Assembly (NCBI GenBank): GCA_001541255.1
Contig: LNQR01000023.1
Span: 1-35,514 of the forward strand
Direction: 5' to 3'
Length of the DNA stretch: 35,514 nt
DNA from: Candidatus Magnetominusculus xianensis
Lineage (GTDB): Bacteria; Nitrospirota; Thermodesulfovibrionia; Thermodesulfovibrionales; Magnetobacteriaceae
Part shown: piece after piece, positions 17,808 to 26,631 of the stretch
How positions within the stretch are numbered: the stretch's first letter is position 1
Layout of the letters: each line of letters starts with the position of its first letter
Made by a program: the position numbers and the translations under genes
Notes under the pieces: generated by a model
The model's input: the letters and a program-made list of their open reading frames with translations, nothing else
Database searches by the model: none
What the model was told of the DNA's origin: nothing

Positions 17808-19763
17808 TCACTTGCTGGGCCCCATCCCTAAGATTACTAATACCGCCAGCAAAAACACCCCTACTGCCATTATCAACGAGTAGTGCAGCACCACGCCGGT
17901 CTGAATCTTACGCAGCCTCTGCCCCGACCACTCCACTAACGCCGGTACCCCGTTTACTATCCCCTCAATAAATACCTTGTCAGTAATCTTATTGAGGACA
18001 TTTTCTGATACCCAGTAGCACGGTTTTACAATTAAAACCCCATACAGCTCATCCACATAGTACTTGTTAAATAAGAGTTTATGTATCGGGGCAAACGTAC
18101 TTGCAATCTTCTTTGGCAGCTCAGGGCGCCTTATATAGAAAAATGCCGCCGCAGATATACCTACAATGGCAGCCACAACCGAGAGAATCATAGCAGACCA
18201 CTCAAGCGATGCCTCAGCCTCAGCATGTGCTGCCGCAGGCCTTACAAGGCCGTTTACTTTACCTAAAAACCCGGCAATCCAGTCATGTCCGCCCAGTATA
18301 TGCGGCACACCAACATAGCCCACCGCAATTGCCCCTATGCTTAACACAATCAACGGCAGTGTCATCGTAGAAGGTGACTCATGCAGATGATGTTTTTGTT
18401 CCTCAGTGCCCCTGAACGTGCCGTGAAACGCAAGAAACAAGACCCTGAAACTGTAAAATGCCGTAATAAGGGCAGTTAATACACCAACTATCCAGACAAA
18501 CTTCCCCACAGGGGTGTGTGAAGAGAGCGCCTTCCAGAGAATCTCATCCTTGCTGAAAAACCCAGCAAGCCCCGGCACTCCGGCTATGCTTAGTGAGGCA
18601 ATAAGCATTGTCCAGTATGTTACGGGCATATACTTTTTCAGCCCCCCCATTTTTTGCACATCGAGTTCCCCGCCCATTGCGTGCATGACAGAACCGGCAC
18701 ATAAAAACAGACAGGCCTTAAAAAACGCATGTGTGTAGAGGTGGAATATACCAGCAGAAAATGCCCCCACACCGCAGGCTACAAACATATAGCCAAGCTG
18801 GCTCACCGTAGAGTACGCCACAACACGCTTTATATCATTTTGCACCAGGGCTATTGTCGCCGCAAATATTGCCGTCAGCCCGCCCGTTATGGCAACTACG
18901 TTCATCGCCACAGGCGACAGAGTAAATATAGGGTTTGCCCGTGCAACCAAAAATACCCCCGCTGTTACCATCGTTGCCGCGTGAATGAGGGCGCTGACAG
19001 GTGTAGGGCCTTCCATCGCATCGGGAAGCCACACGTGAAGCGGCAGTTGCGCTGACTTACCAACCGCCCCGCAAAATAACAACAGGGCTATCAACGTGGC
19101 CAGATTCACCTCAGAGCCTAAAATCATTACCGTTTGAGCGGCTATCACATCGAGATTTTTAAAGACTTCTGCGTAGTGCAGAGAGCCGAAGTTTAAAAAT
19201 ATCATTATCACGCCAAGTCCAAATCCGAAATCACCGAAGCGGTTTACAATAAACGCCTTCTTTGCGGCATCGGCGGCAGACTTTTTCTCATACCAAAACC
19301 CTATCAGAAAATATGAACAAAGCCCCACTGCCTCCCAGCCGAAATAGAGCTGCAGGAAATTATTCGACATAACCAGCATCAGCATCGAAAACGTAAACAG
19401 ACTCAAGAAAGAGAAAAATCGCGGGTAGCCGTCCTCACCGTGCATATAGCCGACTGAATACACATGCACGAGAAAACTCACCGACGTTACCACAATCAGC
19501 ATTATGGCCGTCAACTGATCTACTAAAAATCCCACCGAGACCTTAAACGTCCCAGATGCTATCCACGTATAGAGGTCCTGATTTATTACAGTCCCCGATG
19601 AGGCCGCAATAAATGCCTTCACAGCAAGAATCAACGACACTGCCACTGCCGCCGTTGCTATTATATGGGCCTGGTTCTTAAATAACGCCTTTCCAAACAC
19701 AATGTTCAGCACAAAGGCCAGAAGCGGAAGTGCTGGAATCAGTATATAGTATGTTATATCCAT
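17808..19763 (-). CDS. nuoL: NADH-quinone oxidoreductase subunit L
   Basis: Largest antiporter-like subunit, 651 aa. The length includes the extra C-terminal part that forms the long lateral helix along the membrane arm. Motifs are QLPLHVWLPDAMEGPTPVSA (about residues 240-259), LIHAATMVTAGVFL and KRVVAYSTVSQLGYM (about 313-327). Residues ~360-460 hold the second antiporter half. The start ATG has an AAGGGA site a few bases upstream. It follows nuoK by 15 nt. Confidence 0.96.
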   Translation of the reverse strand: MDITYYILIPALPLLAFVLNIVFGKALFKNQAHIIATAAVAVSLILAVKAFIAASSGTVINQDLYTWIASGTFKVSVGFLVDQLTAIMLIVVTSVSFLVHVYSVGYMHGEDGYPRFFSFLSLFTFSMLMLVMSNNFLQLYFGWEAVGLCSYFLIGFWYEKKSAADAAKKAFIVNRFGDFGFGLGVIMIFLNFGSLHYAEVFKNLDVIAAQTVMILGSEVNLATLIALLLFCGAVGKSAQLPLHVWLPDAMEGPTPVSALIHAATMVTAGVFLVARANPIFTLSPVAMNVVAITGGLTAIFAATIALVQNDIKRVVAYSTVSQLGYMFVACGVGAFSAGIFHLYTHAFFKACLFLCAGSVMHAMGGELDVQKMGGLKKYMPVTYWTMLIASLSIAGVPGLAGFFSKDEILWKALSSHTPVGKFVWIVGVLTALITAFYSFRVLFLAFHGTFRGTEEQKHHLHESPSTMTLPLIVLSIGAIAVGYVGVPHILGGHDWIAGFLGKVNGLVRPAAAHAEAEASLEWSAMILSVVAAIVGISAAAFFYIRRPELPKKIASTFAPIHKLLFNKYYVDELYGVLIVKPCYWVSENVLNKITDKVFIEGIVNGVPALVEWSGQRLRKIQTGVVLHYSLIMAVGVFLLAVLVILGMGPSK

Positions 19764-19778
19764 TAACTATCCCTTTAA

Positions 19779-20081
19779 TTATCCTTTTAACTCATTAAGG
19801 TCGTCCACGGTTATGGTCTCCTTGTTTCTAAATAGCAGTATTACAAGGGCAAGCCCTATTGCTGCCTCTGCCGCGGCTACGGCTATAATAAAAAACACCA
19901 GCACCTGCCCTGCCAAATCCTCAAGATAGTGGCTCAACGCTACAAGGCTTATATTCACACCGTTAAACATTATCTCTATTGACAGGAGCATTATTATGAT
20001 ATTGCGCCTTGTGATAAAGCCAAACATCCCTATGCAAAACACAATCCCGCTAAGCCACATGTACCAGTTCAAGGGTACCAT
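19779..20081 (-). CDS. nuoK: NADH-quinone oxidoreductase subunit K
   Basis: A 100-aa, three-helix membrane subunit. Both membrane glutamates that are essential in the E. coli subunit are present at the same positions: Glu36 (LLSIEIMFNGVN) and Glu72 (AAAEAAIGLAL). It starts immediately after the nuoJ stop codon, so translation is probably coupled. Confidence 0.96.
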   Translation of the reverse strand: MVPLNWYMWLSGIVFCIGMFGFITRRNIIIMLLSIEIMFNGVNISLVALSHYLEDLAGQVLVFFIIAVAAAEAAIGLALVILLFRNKETITVDDLNELKG

Positions 20082-20591
20082 TTATTTTATCCTCTTTTTT
20101 GCCAGCACAATTGCCCCGATTATTGCTACTAACAGCACCAATGACGCTACTTCAAATGGAAACAGATACTGCGTATACATCACCGTCCCGATAGCCACAG
20201 TCTGAGTTACACGCTCTAGCTGGGCGATACCCCACACACCATGAGCCCCTGTCTTAATGGTCAGCATCGCCATCAATATTACCATTAGTATGCCGGAACT
20301 TACCAGCAGCCCCATCGGCCATGTTGCGATGAACTGTTTTTTCCGAATATCATCGCGCAGGTTTAACAGCATTATGACAAATAAGAATAACACCATAATA
20401 GCCCCGGCATAGACAATTACCTGTACTGCCGATATAAACTCCGCGTTTAAAAACAGATACAACCCCGCTATGTGGAAAAACAAGAGCAGCATATACAAGA
20501 CGCCGTGCATGACGTTTTTCCTGGTAATGGCCAGAAGGGATGTTGCCACTATTACCGCTGAAAAATAAAAGAAAAATGCCTGGTTTATCAT
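20082..20591 (-). CDS. nuoJ: NADH-quinone oxidoreductase subunit J
   Basis: A 169-aa, five-helix membrane subunit. The conserved third helix carries VQVIVYAGAIMVLFLFVIML (around residues 56-75), which contains the pi-bulge region linked to redox-coupled proton pumping. Its start base directly follows the last base of nuoH. Normally nuoI lies between nuoH and nuoJ; here there is no room for it. Confidence 0.95.
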   Translation of the reverse strand: MINQAFFFYFSAVIVATSLLAITRKNVMHGVLYMLLLFFHIAGLYLFLNAEFISAVQVIVYAGAIMVLFLFVIMLLNLRDDIRKKQFIATWPMGLLVSSGILMVILMAMLTIKTGAHGVWGIAQLERVTQTVAIGTVMYTQYLFPFEVASLVLLVAIIGAIVLAKKRIK

Positions 20592-21641
20592 CTATGGCGT
20601 ACCCGTTGGGTGGACAAGCATCTTTATTAAAGAGGTTATCACAATATTGACAAGCGCCAGTGGAATCAGCACCTTCCACCCGATTGACATAAGCTGGTCA
20701 TACCTGTATCTGGGAAGCGTAGCCCTTATCCAGTAATAAAAGAATATACACACATAGAGCTTCATGGCAAACCACACAACCCCGGGCACCGCCCCAAGAA
20801 ACGGCATCAGCTTTAAAACAAACGGAGGCAGTGTCCAGCCGCCAAGAAAACACAGCACGGCGATAGAACACATTATTATCATACCCGTATACTCAGCCAT
20901 AAAAAACAGTGCGAAACGCATACCGCTGTACTCAGTAAAAAACCCCGCGATAAGCTCTGTCTCGGCCTCCGGCAGGTCAAAAGGCGACCTGTTGGTCTCT
21001 GCAATCGCAGACACTACAAACACGAAAAACCCCAGCCACTGCGCCGTGATATACATCCCGCCCGGGTAGCGCGATTGGGCGTTTACTATATCGGTGATAT
21101 TCAAAGACCCGGCCATCAGCATTACCCCGACAAGACTTAACCCCAGCGGCACCTCATAGCTGATGACCTGTGCCGAGGCCCTCAGGGCGCCCAGAAACGA
21201 GTACTTTGAGTTAGACGACCACCCGCCTAATATTACCCCATAGACGGCCAGGGAAGACATGGCAAACAAAAACAAGAGCCCTATATTAATATTGGCAACT
21301 ACAAAGCCATTAAAAAACGGCACCACCGCCAGCGATGAAAGCGCCGCCATCAGCCCTAGTATGGGCGCCATAAAGAATATCGGCTTGTCGGCATTGGTCG
21401 GTATGATGTCCTCTTTGAAGAACGACTTTATGCCGTCGGCTATCGGCTGCAATATACCGTAGGGGCCTACTACCATAGGGCCAAGGCGGTTCTGCATCCG
21501 CCCGATTACCTTTCTCTCAAAATATGTTGCATAGGCCACATGAAGCATCACACCGCCCAGCACAATGGCTATCTTCACGATGATCACCGCGATAGTCCAC
21601 AACCACTGCGGTATGCCGAACATTGCTGTCTCCGGTATCAT
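20592..21641 (-). CDS. nuoH: NADH-quinone oxidoreductase subunit H
   Basis: The 349-aa membrane subunit forming the quinone channel together with NuoB and NuoD. Typical motifs are ERKVIGRMQNRLGP (about residues 41-54), a region rich in charged residues around GIKSFFKED (~70-78), AETNRSPFDLPEAE (~214-227) and ATLPRYRYDQLM (~309-320). It ends directly against nuoJ, with a separation of 0 nt. It begins 63 nt after nuoG, the largest gap among the distal genes. Confidence 0.97.
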   Translation of the reverse strand: MIPETAMFGIPQWLWTIAVIIVKIAIVLGGVMLHVAYATYFERKVIGRMQNRLGPMVVGPYGILQPIADGIKSFFKEDIIPTNADKPIFFMAPILGLMAALSSLAVVPFFNGFVVANINIGLLFLFAMSSLAVYGVILGGWSSNSKYSFLGALRASAQVISYEVPLGLSLVGVMLMAGSLNITDIVNAQSRYPGGMYITAQWLGFFVFVVSAIAETNRSPFDLPEAETELIAGFFTEYSGMRFALFFMAEYTGMIIMCSIAVLCFLGGWTLPPFVLKLMPFLGAVPGVVWFAMKLYVCIFFYYWIRATLPRYRYDQLMSIGWKVLIPLALVNIVITSLIKMLVHPTGTP

Positions 21642-21704
21642 GTATGTGTCTCCAGTGCCTTATTCATAGACATGTCAATTATAAACTTATTGCTGTAATT
21701 TTTA

Positions 21705-24302
21705 TTATAATTTTTCAAGGCTGGCCTCGTTATCTGTAAATACCATGCAGCCAAGCACGGGGTCAACCGTGTACCCTGTCAGGGCATTAAAGCTTACCTT
21801 CTCAAACGTGTTTGACAGTATCACTGCCCCCTCGGGGCAGTCGCGGACTATTTTCAGCGTTACGACAGACGAACCTTTGGCTGTCTTCACCCTGACAGTA
21901 TCGTCGTTGCTGAGACCAAGTTTACCTGCATCAACAGGGTTTATGGACAGGTACGGCTCCGGGCTTACGCTTAATATGGCCTTTGATTTTCTTGTAGTAG
22001 AGCCGCTGTGAAAGAGCGAGCGCTCAGGCAGCAGCAATAATTTACAAGGCGCAGCTGCACATGCTTCCTTGATTTCGGGTAAAATCTCAAGGCCTTCCAC
22101 GATGAAATCCTCTGCACCGCCCTGAAATTGTACCGAGCCATATGGCCACATCAGGCCGCCGTCTTTTATCTCATCATATTCCGACGCAGAGTGCAGCACT
22201 GAGACCTGTGTTATCTCTTCCCATACTTCTTTGGAGTCTGCGTATGTCTCGTTCATGCCAAGGGTTCTGGCAATATCTGCAATGACCCTCCATTCGCTTT
22301 TGCCTGCTGAGACCGCCGAACCCTTTCTCAGAAATTGAATCCTTCCACCAAGATTGGTCATCGTGCCGTCTTTTTCAGACCACGCCGCCGCTGGCAGCAC
22401 TACATGGGCGTGACGCGTTGTCTCGGTCATAAAAATGTCCTGTACCACGAGCAAATCAAGCGCGCTTAATGCCTTTTCAGTCTTGTCCCTGTCCGGCAGG
22501 TTAAACACCGGGTTTTCGCCAAGCACATAAAGCGCCTTCAGACTGCCATCTAATGCCCCATCTATCATCTCAAAAAGACCCATCCCCTTTTCTGCGGGCA
22601 CGGTCATTGTTACACCTTTTTTCAGCTTCAACTGCCCGGGTCTCACTGGCAGTCCGCCGGGAATTGTATCTGGTACACATCCCATATCTATGAGGCCGCG
22701 ATAATTCGGCTTTTTCGACAGCAGATATATCTTTGCATCTATCAAATAGGCAATCGCCGCAACAAGGAACAGGTTCTTCGAGGGAATGCCCGCATGTAAC
22801 AGTGACGGACCGATAACCACTACCGGTCTTTTCAACCCGCTGAGGTCGTCTATGGCCTCTTCCATGTTCTCAAGCAGTACGCCGGTTGCCCGAAGTTCAG
22901 GTTCACAGGGAAGCCTCAGCGCCTTTATCTTTCTCTCAAGGAAGGGATTCTTTCCGCTATAGCCCTTCATCTCTGCAAGGCCGATTACTAATGTATTGAG
23001 GACAGTCTCCTCGTGCTGAGGGACTGAGTTAAGGTCATAGTTAATGAAATTCCCCAGGCCCCCGGGCTGCCCGGAGACCACGACTTTGGCCCCATGCCTC
23101 CATGCCGAGCGAATCTGAACACCCAGTACGGGGTTTATCGCAGTGGGGTCTCCGCCTGCTGTGAATATGCCATCAGACTTTTCTATATCTGCTATGACAT
23201 TTGCCGTTGCCCCAGCGCCAAAGATTCTCTCGATATACGTCTTTGCAGGGGCATAGGCCAGCCTTGCCGTTGAATCTATGTTGTTTGAGCCGATTACAAA
23301 ACGCATTAATTTTTGGAGCATATAGTTGTCTTCGTTTGAACACATACCTGAGGCTATGGCGCCTATTGCCTTTGGAGTGTGCTTTGTCTTTATGTCCTTC
23401 AGGGTCTTCGTAATATATGCAAGCGCCTTTTCCCAGCTTACCGGCTCAAGCACACCGTTTACGCGTATCATCGGGGTTTTTAATCTGCCTTCACTCTCTA
23501 CATAATCATAGCCAAATCTGCCGCGCACACAGAGAAGCCCCTTGTTCACCCCTGTGCCAAGCTTTGGAAGTGTCCTAATAATAGTTGCCGCTCTCATCTG
23601 TATGAAAGTCGTACAGCCAACGCCGCAGAAGCCGCACACGGTTTCAATCTCTTTCTCTACATACCATGGCCTGTAGTTGTGCCTGTGGAGCCTTGACATA
23701 ATCGCCCCTACCGGGCACACCGTTAGGCAGTTCCCGCAGTATTCGCAGTTGTACTTGTCGTGGGAGAACGGCTCTACAAAGGAATGCTGCCCTCTGCCGG
23801 TTACAGAGATGGCATAAGCGCCCTGAGCTTCGCCGCACATCCTCGTACACCGCGTACAGAGGATACAGCGCTCCATGTTTCTTACAATGATCGAGTCATT
23901 GATGTTTTCCGGGTGTGTACGCTTGCCCTCGGCAAAGCGTCCCTCACTTGCCCCAAAGCGTGCAGCCTGGTCCTGAAGCAGACACTCCCCTGCCTTATCA
24001 CACACGGGGCAGTCAAGCGGGTGGTTTATCAGCAGGAACTCAAGCATCGCCTTTCTTGCCTTATTTATCTCTTCAGTCTCCGTAAAGACGACCATCCCGT
24101 TGTTAACCTTTGTGGTGCAGGCAGTCTGAAGGCGTGCTACGCCCTCTATCTCTATAAGACACATCCTGCAGCCGCCATAAGGCTCAAGGCCCTTTATGTG
24201 GCAGAGTGTGGGGATTTTTATGCCGATGCCATTTGCCGCATCGAGAATCGTAGAATCCCTTCCGGTCTCTGCTTCCTGTCCATTTATCGTTAATTTCACC
24301 AT
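21705..24302 (-). CDS. nuoG: NADH-quinone oxidoreductase subunit G with an extra ferredoxin-type cluster motif
   Basis: An 865-aa iron-sulfur subunit that relays electrons from NuoF towards the peripheral arm. Ligand sets in order: a [2Fe-2S] site Cys34/45/48/62; the His-ligated [4Fe-4S] site His94/Cys98/101/107; a full double ferredoxin motif, Cys146/149/152/156 and Cys186/189/192/196 (the latter CxxCxxCxxxCP); and the molybdopterin-oxidoreductase-type site Cys223/226/230/258. Most NuoG keep only one [4Fe-4S] site in the middle region, so the complete pair resembles formate dehydrogenase and Fe-hydrogenase N-termini and some other bacterial NuoG. The rest is the molybdopterin oxidoreductase fold with a C-terminal domain (~780-865), presumably without cofactor. 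It starts 5 nt after nuoF. Confidence 0.95.
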   Translation of the reverse strand: MVKLTINGQEAETGRDSTILDAANGIGIKIPTLCHIKGLEPYGGCRMCLIEIEGVARLQTACTTKVNNGMVVFTETEEINKARKAMLEFLLINHPLDCPVCDKAGECLLQDQAARFGASEGRFAEGKRTHPENINDSIIVRNMERCILCTRCTRMCGEAQGAYAISVTGRGQHSFVEPFSHDKYNCEYCGNCLTVCPVGAIMSRLHRHNYRPWYVEKEIETVCGFCGVGCTTFIQMRAATIIRTLPKLGTGVNKGLLCVRGRFGYDYVESEGRLKTPMIRVNGVLEPVSWEKALAYITKTLKDIKTKHTPKAIGAIASGMCSNEDNYMLQKLMRFVIGSNNIDSTARLAYAPAKTYIERIFGAGATANVIADIEKSDGIFTAGGDPTAINPVLGVQIRSAWRHGAKVVVSGQPGGLGNFINYDLNSVPQHEETVLNTLVIGLAEMKGYSGKNPFLERKIKALRLPCEPELRATGVLLENMEEAIDDLSGLKRPVVVIGPSLLHAGIPSKNLFLVAAIAYLIDAKIYLLSKKPNYRGLIDMGCVPDTIPGGLPVRPGQLKLKKGVTMTVPAEKGMGLFEMIDGALDGSLKALYVLGENPVFNLPDRDKTEKALSALDLLVVQDIFMTETTRHAHVVLPAAAWSEKDGTMTNLGGRIQFLRKGSAVSAGKSEWRVIADIARTLGMNETYADSKEVWEEITQVSVLHSASEYDEIKDGGLMWPYGSVQFQGGAEDFIVEGLEILPEIKEACAAAPCKLLLLPERSLFHSGSTTRKSKAILSVSPEPYLSINPVDAGKLGLSNDDTVRVKTAKGSSVVTLKIVRDCPEGAVILSNTFEKVSFNALTGYTVDPVLGCMVFTDNEASLEKL

Positions 24303-24307
24303 ATCAA

Positions 24308-25615
24308 TTAATCCAGCTCATCCATTGACATATGTCCCCATCGGAGTGATGGGTCTGTGACCTCACATTTCTTGTACTTCACATGATACTCAAACTCCCC
24401 GCGGTAGCGCTTCATTGCTGAAAGCAGTACTTGCGCGGCACCCTCGCCAAGCGGACAGAACGTCTTGCCTGCTACATTATGAGCCACATCCTCAAGCGTG
24501 GCAAGGTCTTCCATGTCTGCCATACCATCTTCTATTCGTCTAAGGATTGTCCTCATCCAGCCGGTGCCCTCTCTGCACGGCGTACATTTCCCGCAGGATT
24601 CGTGCTCAAAAAACCGCATCGCCCGCTCATATATCTTTACAATACACATGGTGTCATCAAGTACGATAACCGCCCCTGAGCCAAGCATACTGCCGTGTCT
24701 CGCTAAATTTGCAAAATCCATCGGGCAGTCAATCATATCCGGAGTTAATATAGAAGTAGACAGTCCGCCTGGAATTATGCCCTTCAGTGCACGACCATTG
24801 CGAATACCACCGCAGTGGTCATAGATTATCTCCCTGAGCGGTGTGCCAAGCTGCAGTTCAAATACGCCGGGGTTTTTTACCGCCCCGCTTACGCAAAATA
24901 GCTTTGTGCCCGGTGCATCCCTCGTCCCCAGAAACGAGTAAGCCTTCGGTGATGTCTCCACAATATAGGGTATATTTGCATAGGTCTCTACGTTATTAAC
25001 AATCGTGGGTTTTGACCACGCACCAGAGTTTACTGGAAACGGCGGCTTGACGCGAGGGTCGCCCCGTCTGCCTTCAAGGGAATTTATCAGGGCTGTCTCC
25101 TCACCGCATATATAGGCGCCTGCGCCCCTGTGTACGGACAGATTAAAGCGAAAGTGCCTGGACATTATGTCGTTGCCAAGAAAACCCTTTGCGTATGCCT
25201 CTTGTATGGCATCGTTTAGTATTTTTTCCACATGCGGATACTCCGCCCTCAGATATATATACCCACGAACTGACTGAAGGGCATAGGCGGTAATCACCAT
25301 ACCCTCTATCAACTGATGGGGATTCTTCTCCAGAATAACCCTGTCTTTAAACGTCCCCGGCTCTCCCTCGTCGGCATTGCACACAATGTACTTAGGGAAT
25401 TTGGGGTCTAAAGAGGCAAACTGCCACTTCATCCCTGTTGAAAATCCAGCCCCGCCGCGTCCTCTCAGACCAGATTTCTTGATATCGTCAATGATGTCGC
25501 GCGGCGTCATCTCATTGACCGCATGTTCAAGGGCAAAGTAGCCCCCCGCCTTTATGTATTCTTCTATGCGGTGCGAGTTGGGGTTTTCTATATTTTTAAG
25601 TATTATATTTTTCAT
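24308..25615 (-). CDS. nuoF: NADH-quinone oxidoreductase subunit F (NADH/FMN-binding)
   Basis: This subunit oxidises NADH via FMN and passes electrons to a [4Fe-4S] cluster. I start at the ATG at 25615, giving 435 aa; the frame runs upstream to 25702, but that part would overlap nuoE by 71 nt and is not family-like. Motifs are GLRGRGGAGFSTGMKW (FMN/NADH loop, about residues 45-60), CNADEGEPGTFKDR, GAGAYICGEETALINSLEG (~155-173) and the cluster ligands ESCGKCTPCREGT with a later FCPLG. The ribosome site at this start is weak, so coupling to nuoE is likely. NADH as donor is inferred from the family motifs. Confidence 0.95.
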   Translation of the reverse strand: MKNIILKNIENPNSHRIEEYIKAGGYFALEHAVNEMTPRDIIDDIKKSGLRGRGGAGFSTGMKWQFASLDPKFPKYIVCNADEGEPGTFKDRVILEKNPHQLIEGMVITAYALQSVRGYIYLRAEYPHVEKILNDAIQEAYAKGFLGNDIMSRHFRFNLSVHRGAGAYICGEETALINSLEGRRGDPRVKPPFPVNSGAWSKPTIVNNVETYANIPYIVETSPKAYSFLGTRDAPGTKLFCVSGAVKNPGVFELQLGTPLREIIYDHCGGIRNGRALKGIIPGGLSTSILTPDMIDCPMDFANLARHGSMLGSGAVIVLDDTMCIVKIYERAMRFFEHESCGKCTPCREGTGWMRTILRRIEDGMADMEDLATLEDVAHNVAGKTFCPLGEGAAQVLLSAMKRYRGEFEYHVKYKKCEVTDPSLRWGHMSMDELD

Positions 25616-25631
25616 ATTATTTATAATTATC

Positions 25632-26135
25632 TTATCTATAGCTTTCCATGATTTGCTGTATATTGTCCATAGAGATATTGAAGTGGCAGTCGTCGTTGAC
25701 AAGCATTGCCGGGGCCTTGTCGCAGGCGCCGATGCACTCCATTATAACAAGGGAAAATCTGCCGTCTGCTGATGTCTCACCGTGTGAAATGCCGTATGTC
25801 TTTCCAAGATATTCCTCAAGCGTATCTGCGCCCATTATCAAACATGCCACGTTTGTACACAGATATATGACATGTCTGCCCAGAGGCTTTGTCTTAAAAA
25901 GGGAGTAAAATGTAACAACACCTTTGACATCTGCCGTGGTGACGCCTGTCAGCCTTGAGACCTGTTCAATGGCGTCTTCACTGAGCCAGCCATAGAGCTG
26001 CTGTGCCGCGTGCAGGGCAGGCAGAAGTACGGAGCGCGTATGCGGGTACATCTTCTTAAGAACCTTGATTTTGTTCTTAAGTATGCCGCCCTTGTCCAAT
26101 GCATCGGCAGTTGACTGTGAAGTCGATGTTTCCAC
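25632..26135 (-). CDS. nuoE: NADH-quinone oxidoreductase subunit E
   Basis: The 167-aa thioredoxin-fold [2Fe-2S] subunit. The four ligands are visible as CTNVAC (C-x4-C) near residue 93-98 and CIGAC (C-x3-C) near 134-138. The start is a GTG whose G is the last base of the TAG stop of the upstream cyclic-nucleotide-domain gene (TAGTG), with an AGAGGGG ribosome site just before. This tight one-base overlap shows that the upstream gene is a true member of the operon. Confidence 0.95.
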   Translation of the reverse strand: METSTSQSTADALDKGGILKNKIKVLKKMYPHTRSVLLPALHAAQQLYGWLSEDAIEQVSRLTGVTTADVKGVVTFYSLFKTKPLGRHVIYLCTNVACLIMGADTLEEYLGKTYGISHGETSADGRFSLVIMECIGACDKAPAMLVNDDCHFNISMDNIQQIMESYR

Positions 26136-26602
26136 TATCCCCTCTTAAACATATAGGACGTAAGGTCCATGTGCTGTTTATTCATATCCCTGATTATCTC
26201 ACACAGCTGAACGCCGATATTCCTGTACACCTTTGCAGTAAGGGCTGGATTGGCGATAAAGAGTTTATCGAAATCGCCCTTTTCCATCTTAATCACCTCG
26301 ATGTCTTTATCTGCTATGGTCATAGCCGTGTGGTCTGTCCCATCGATAAAGGACATCAGGCCGAAACTCTCCCCCTGCTTTACGCTGGCATATGGGAGAA
26401 TATCCCCGTCCTGGGTGAGCCTGCAGATTCTCACCTTGCCTTTCAGCAGAAAATAGAGCGTACCGCCCTTTTCACCCTCTCTGTAAACGACATCGTTTAT
26501 CTCATAGGTCTTTCTTTCAAACAGACCAGACAAAAGCGTCTTTTCGGCGTCGTCTAAGCCTTGAAATATACTAAATTGTCCAAATACCTCGTTAAATCCC
26601 AT
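26135..26602 (-). CDS. Stand-alone cyclic-nucleotide-binding-like domain protein inside the nuo operon
   Basis: A 155-aa protein made of one Crp-type sensor domain: beta-roll residues ~20-115 with the glycines GGTLYFLLKGKVRICRL and the ligand-loop region GESFGLMSFIDGTDHTAMT, followed by a C-helix (~118-150) that ends the protein. There is no helix-turn-helix DNA-binding domain, unlike Crp or Fnr. The loop lacks the Arg-Ser pair that holds the phosphate of cAMP in E. coli Crp; His-Thr occupies that place. So the ligand may differ, or there may be none. The C-helix suggests dimerisation. It has an AAGGGG ribosome site and is fused by overlap to nuoE and 29 nt after nuoD. A role in assembling or allosterically regulating complex I is a guess. 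Confidence 0.85.
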   Translation of the reverse strand: MGFNEVFGQFSIFQGLDDAEKTLLSGLFERKTYEINDVVYREGEKGGTLYFLLKGKVRICRLTQDGDILPYASVKQGESFGLMSFIDGTDHTAMTIADKDIEVIKMEKGDFDKLFIANPALTAKVYRNIGVQLCEIIRDMNKQHMDLTSYMFKRG

Positions 26603-26631
26603 AGTAATACCCCTTACATGTTTCGTATATT

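Noticed and set aside
23760..24293. 177-codon open frame on the + strand opposite nuoG
   Set aside because: It is a shadow of the cysteine-rich N-terminus of NuoG; the real gene is certain.
25616..25702. Upstream start for nuoF
   Set aside because: It would overlap nuoE by 71 nt; the conserved protein begins near the ATG at 25615.
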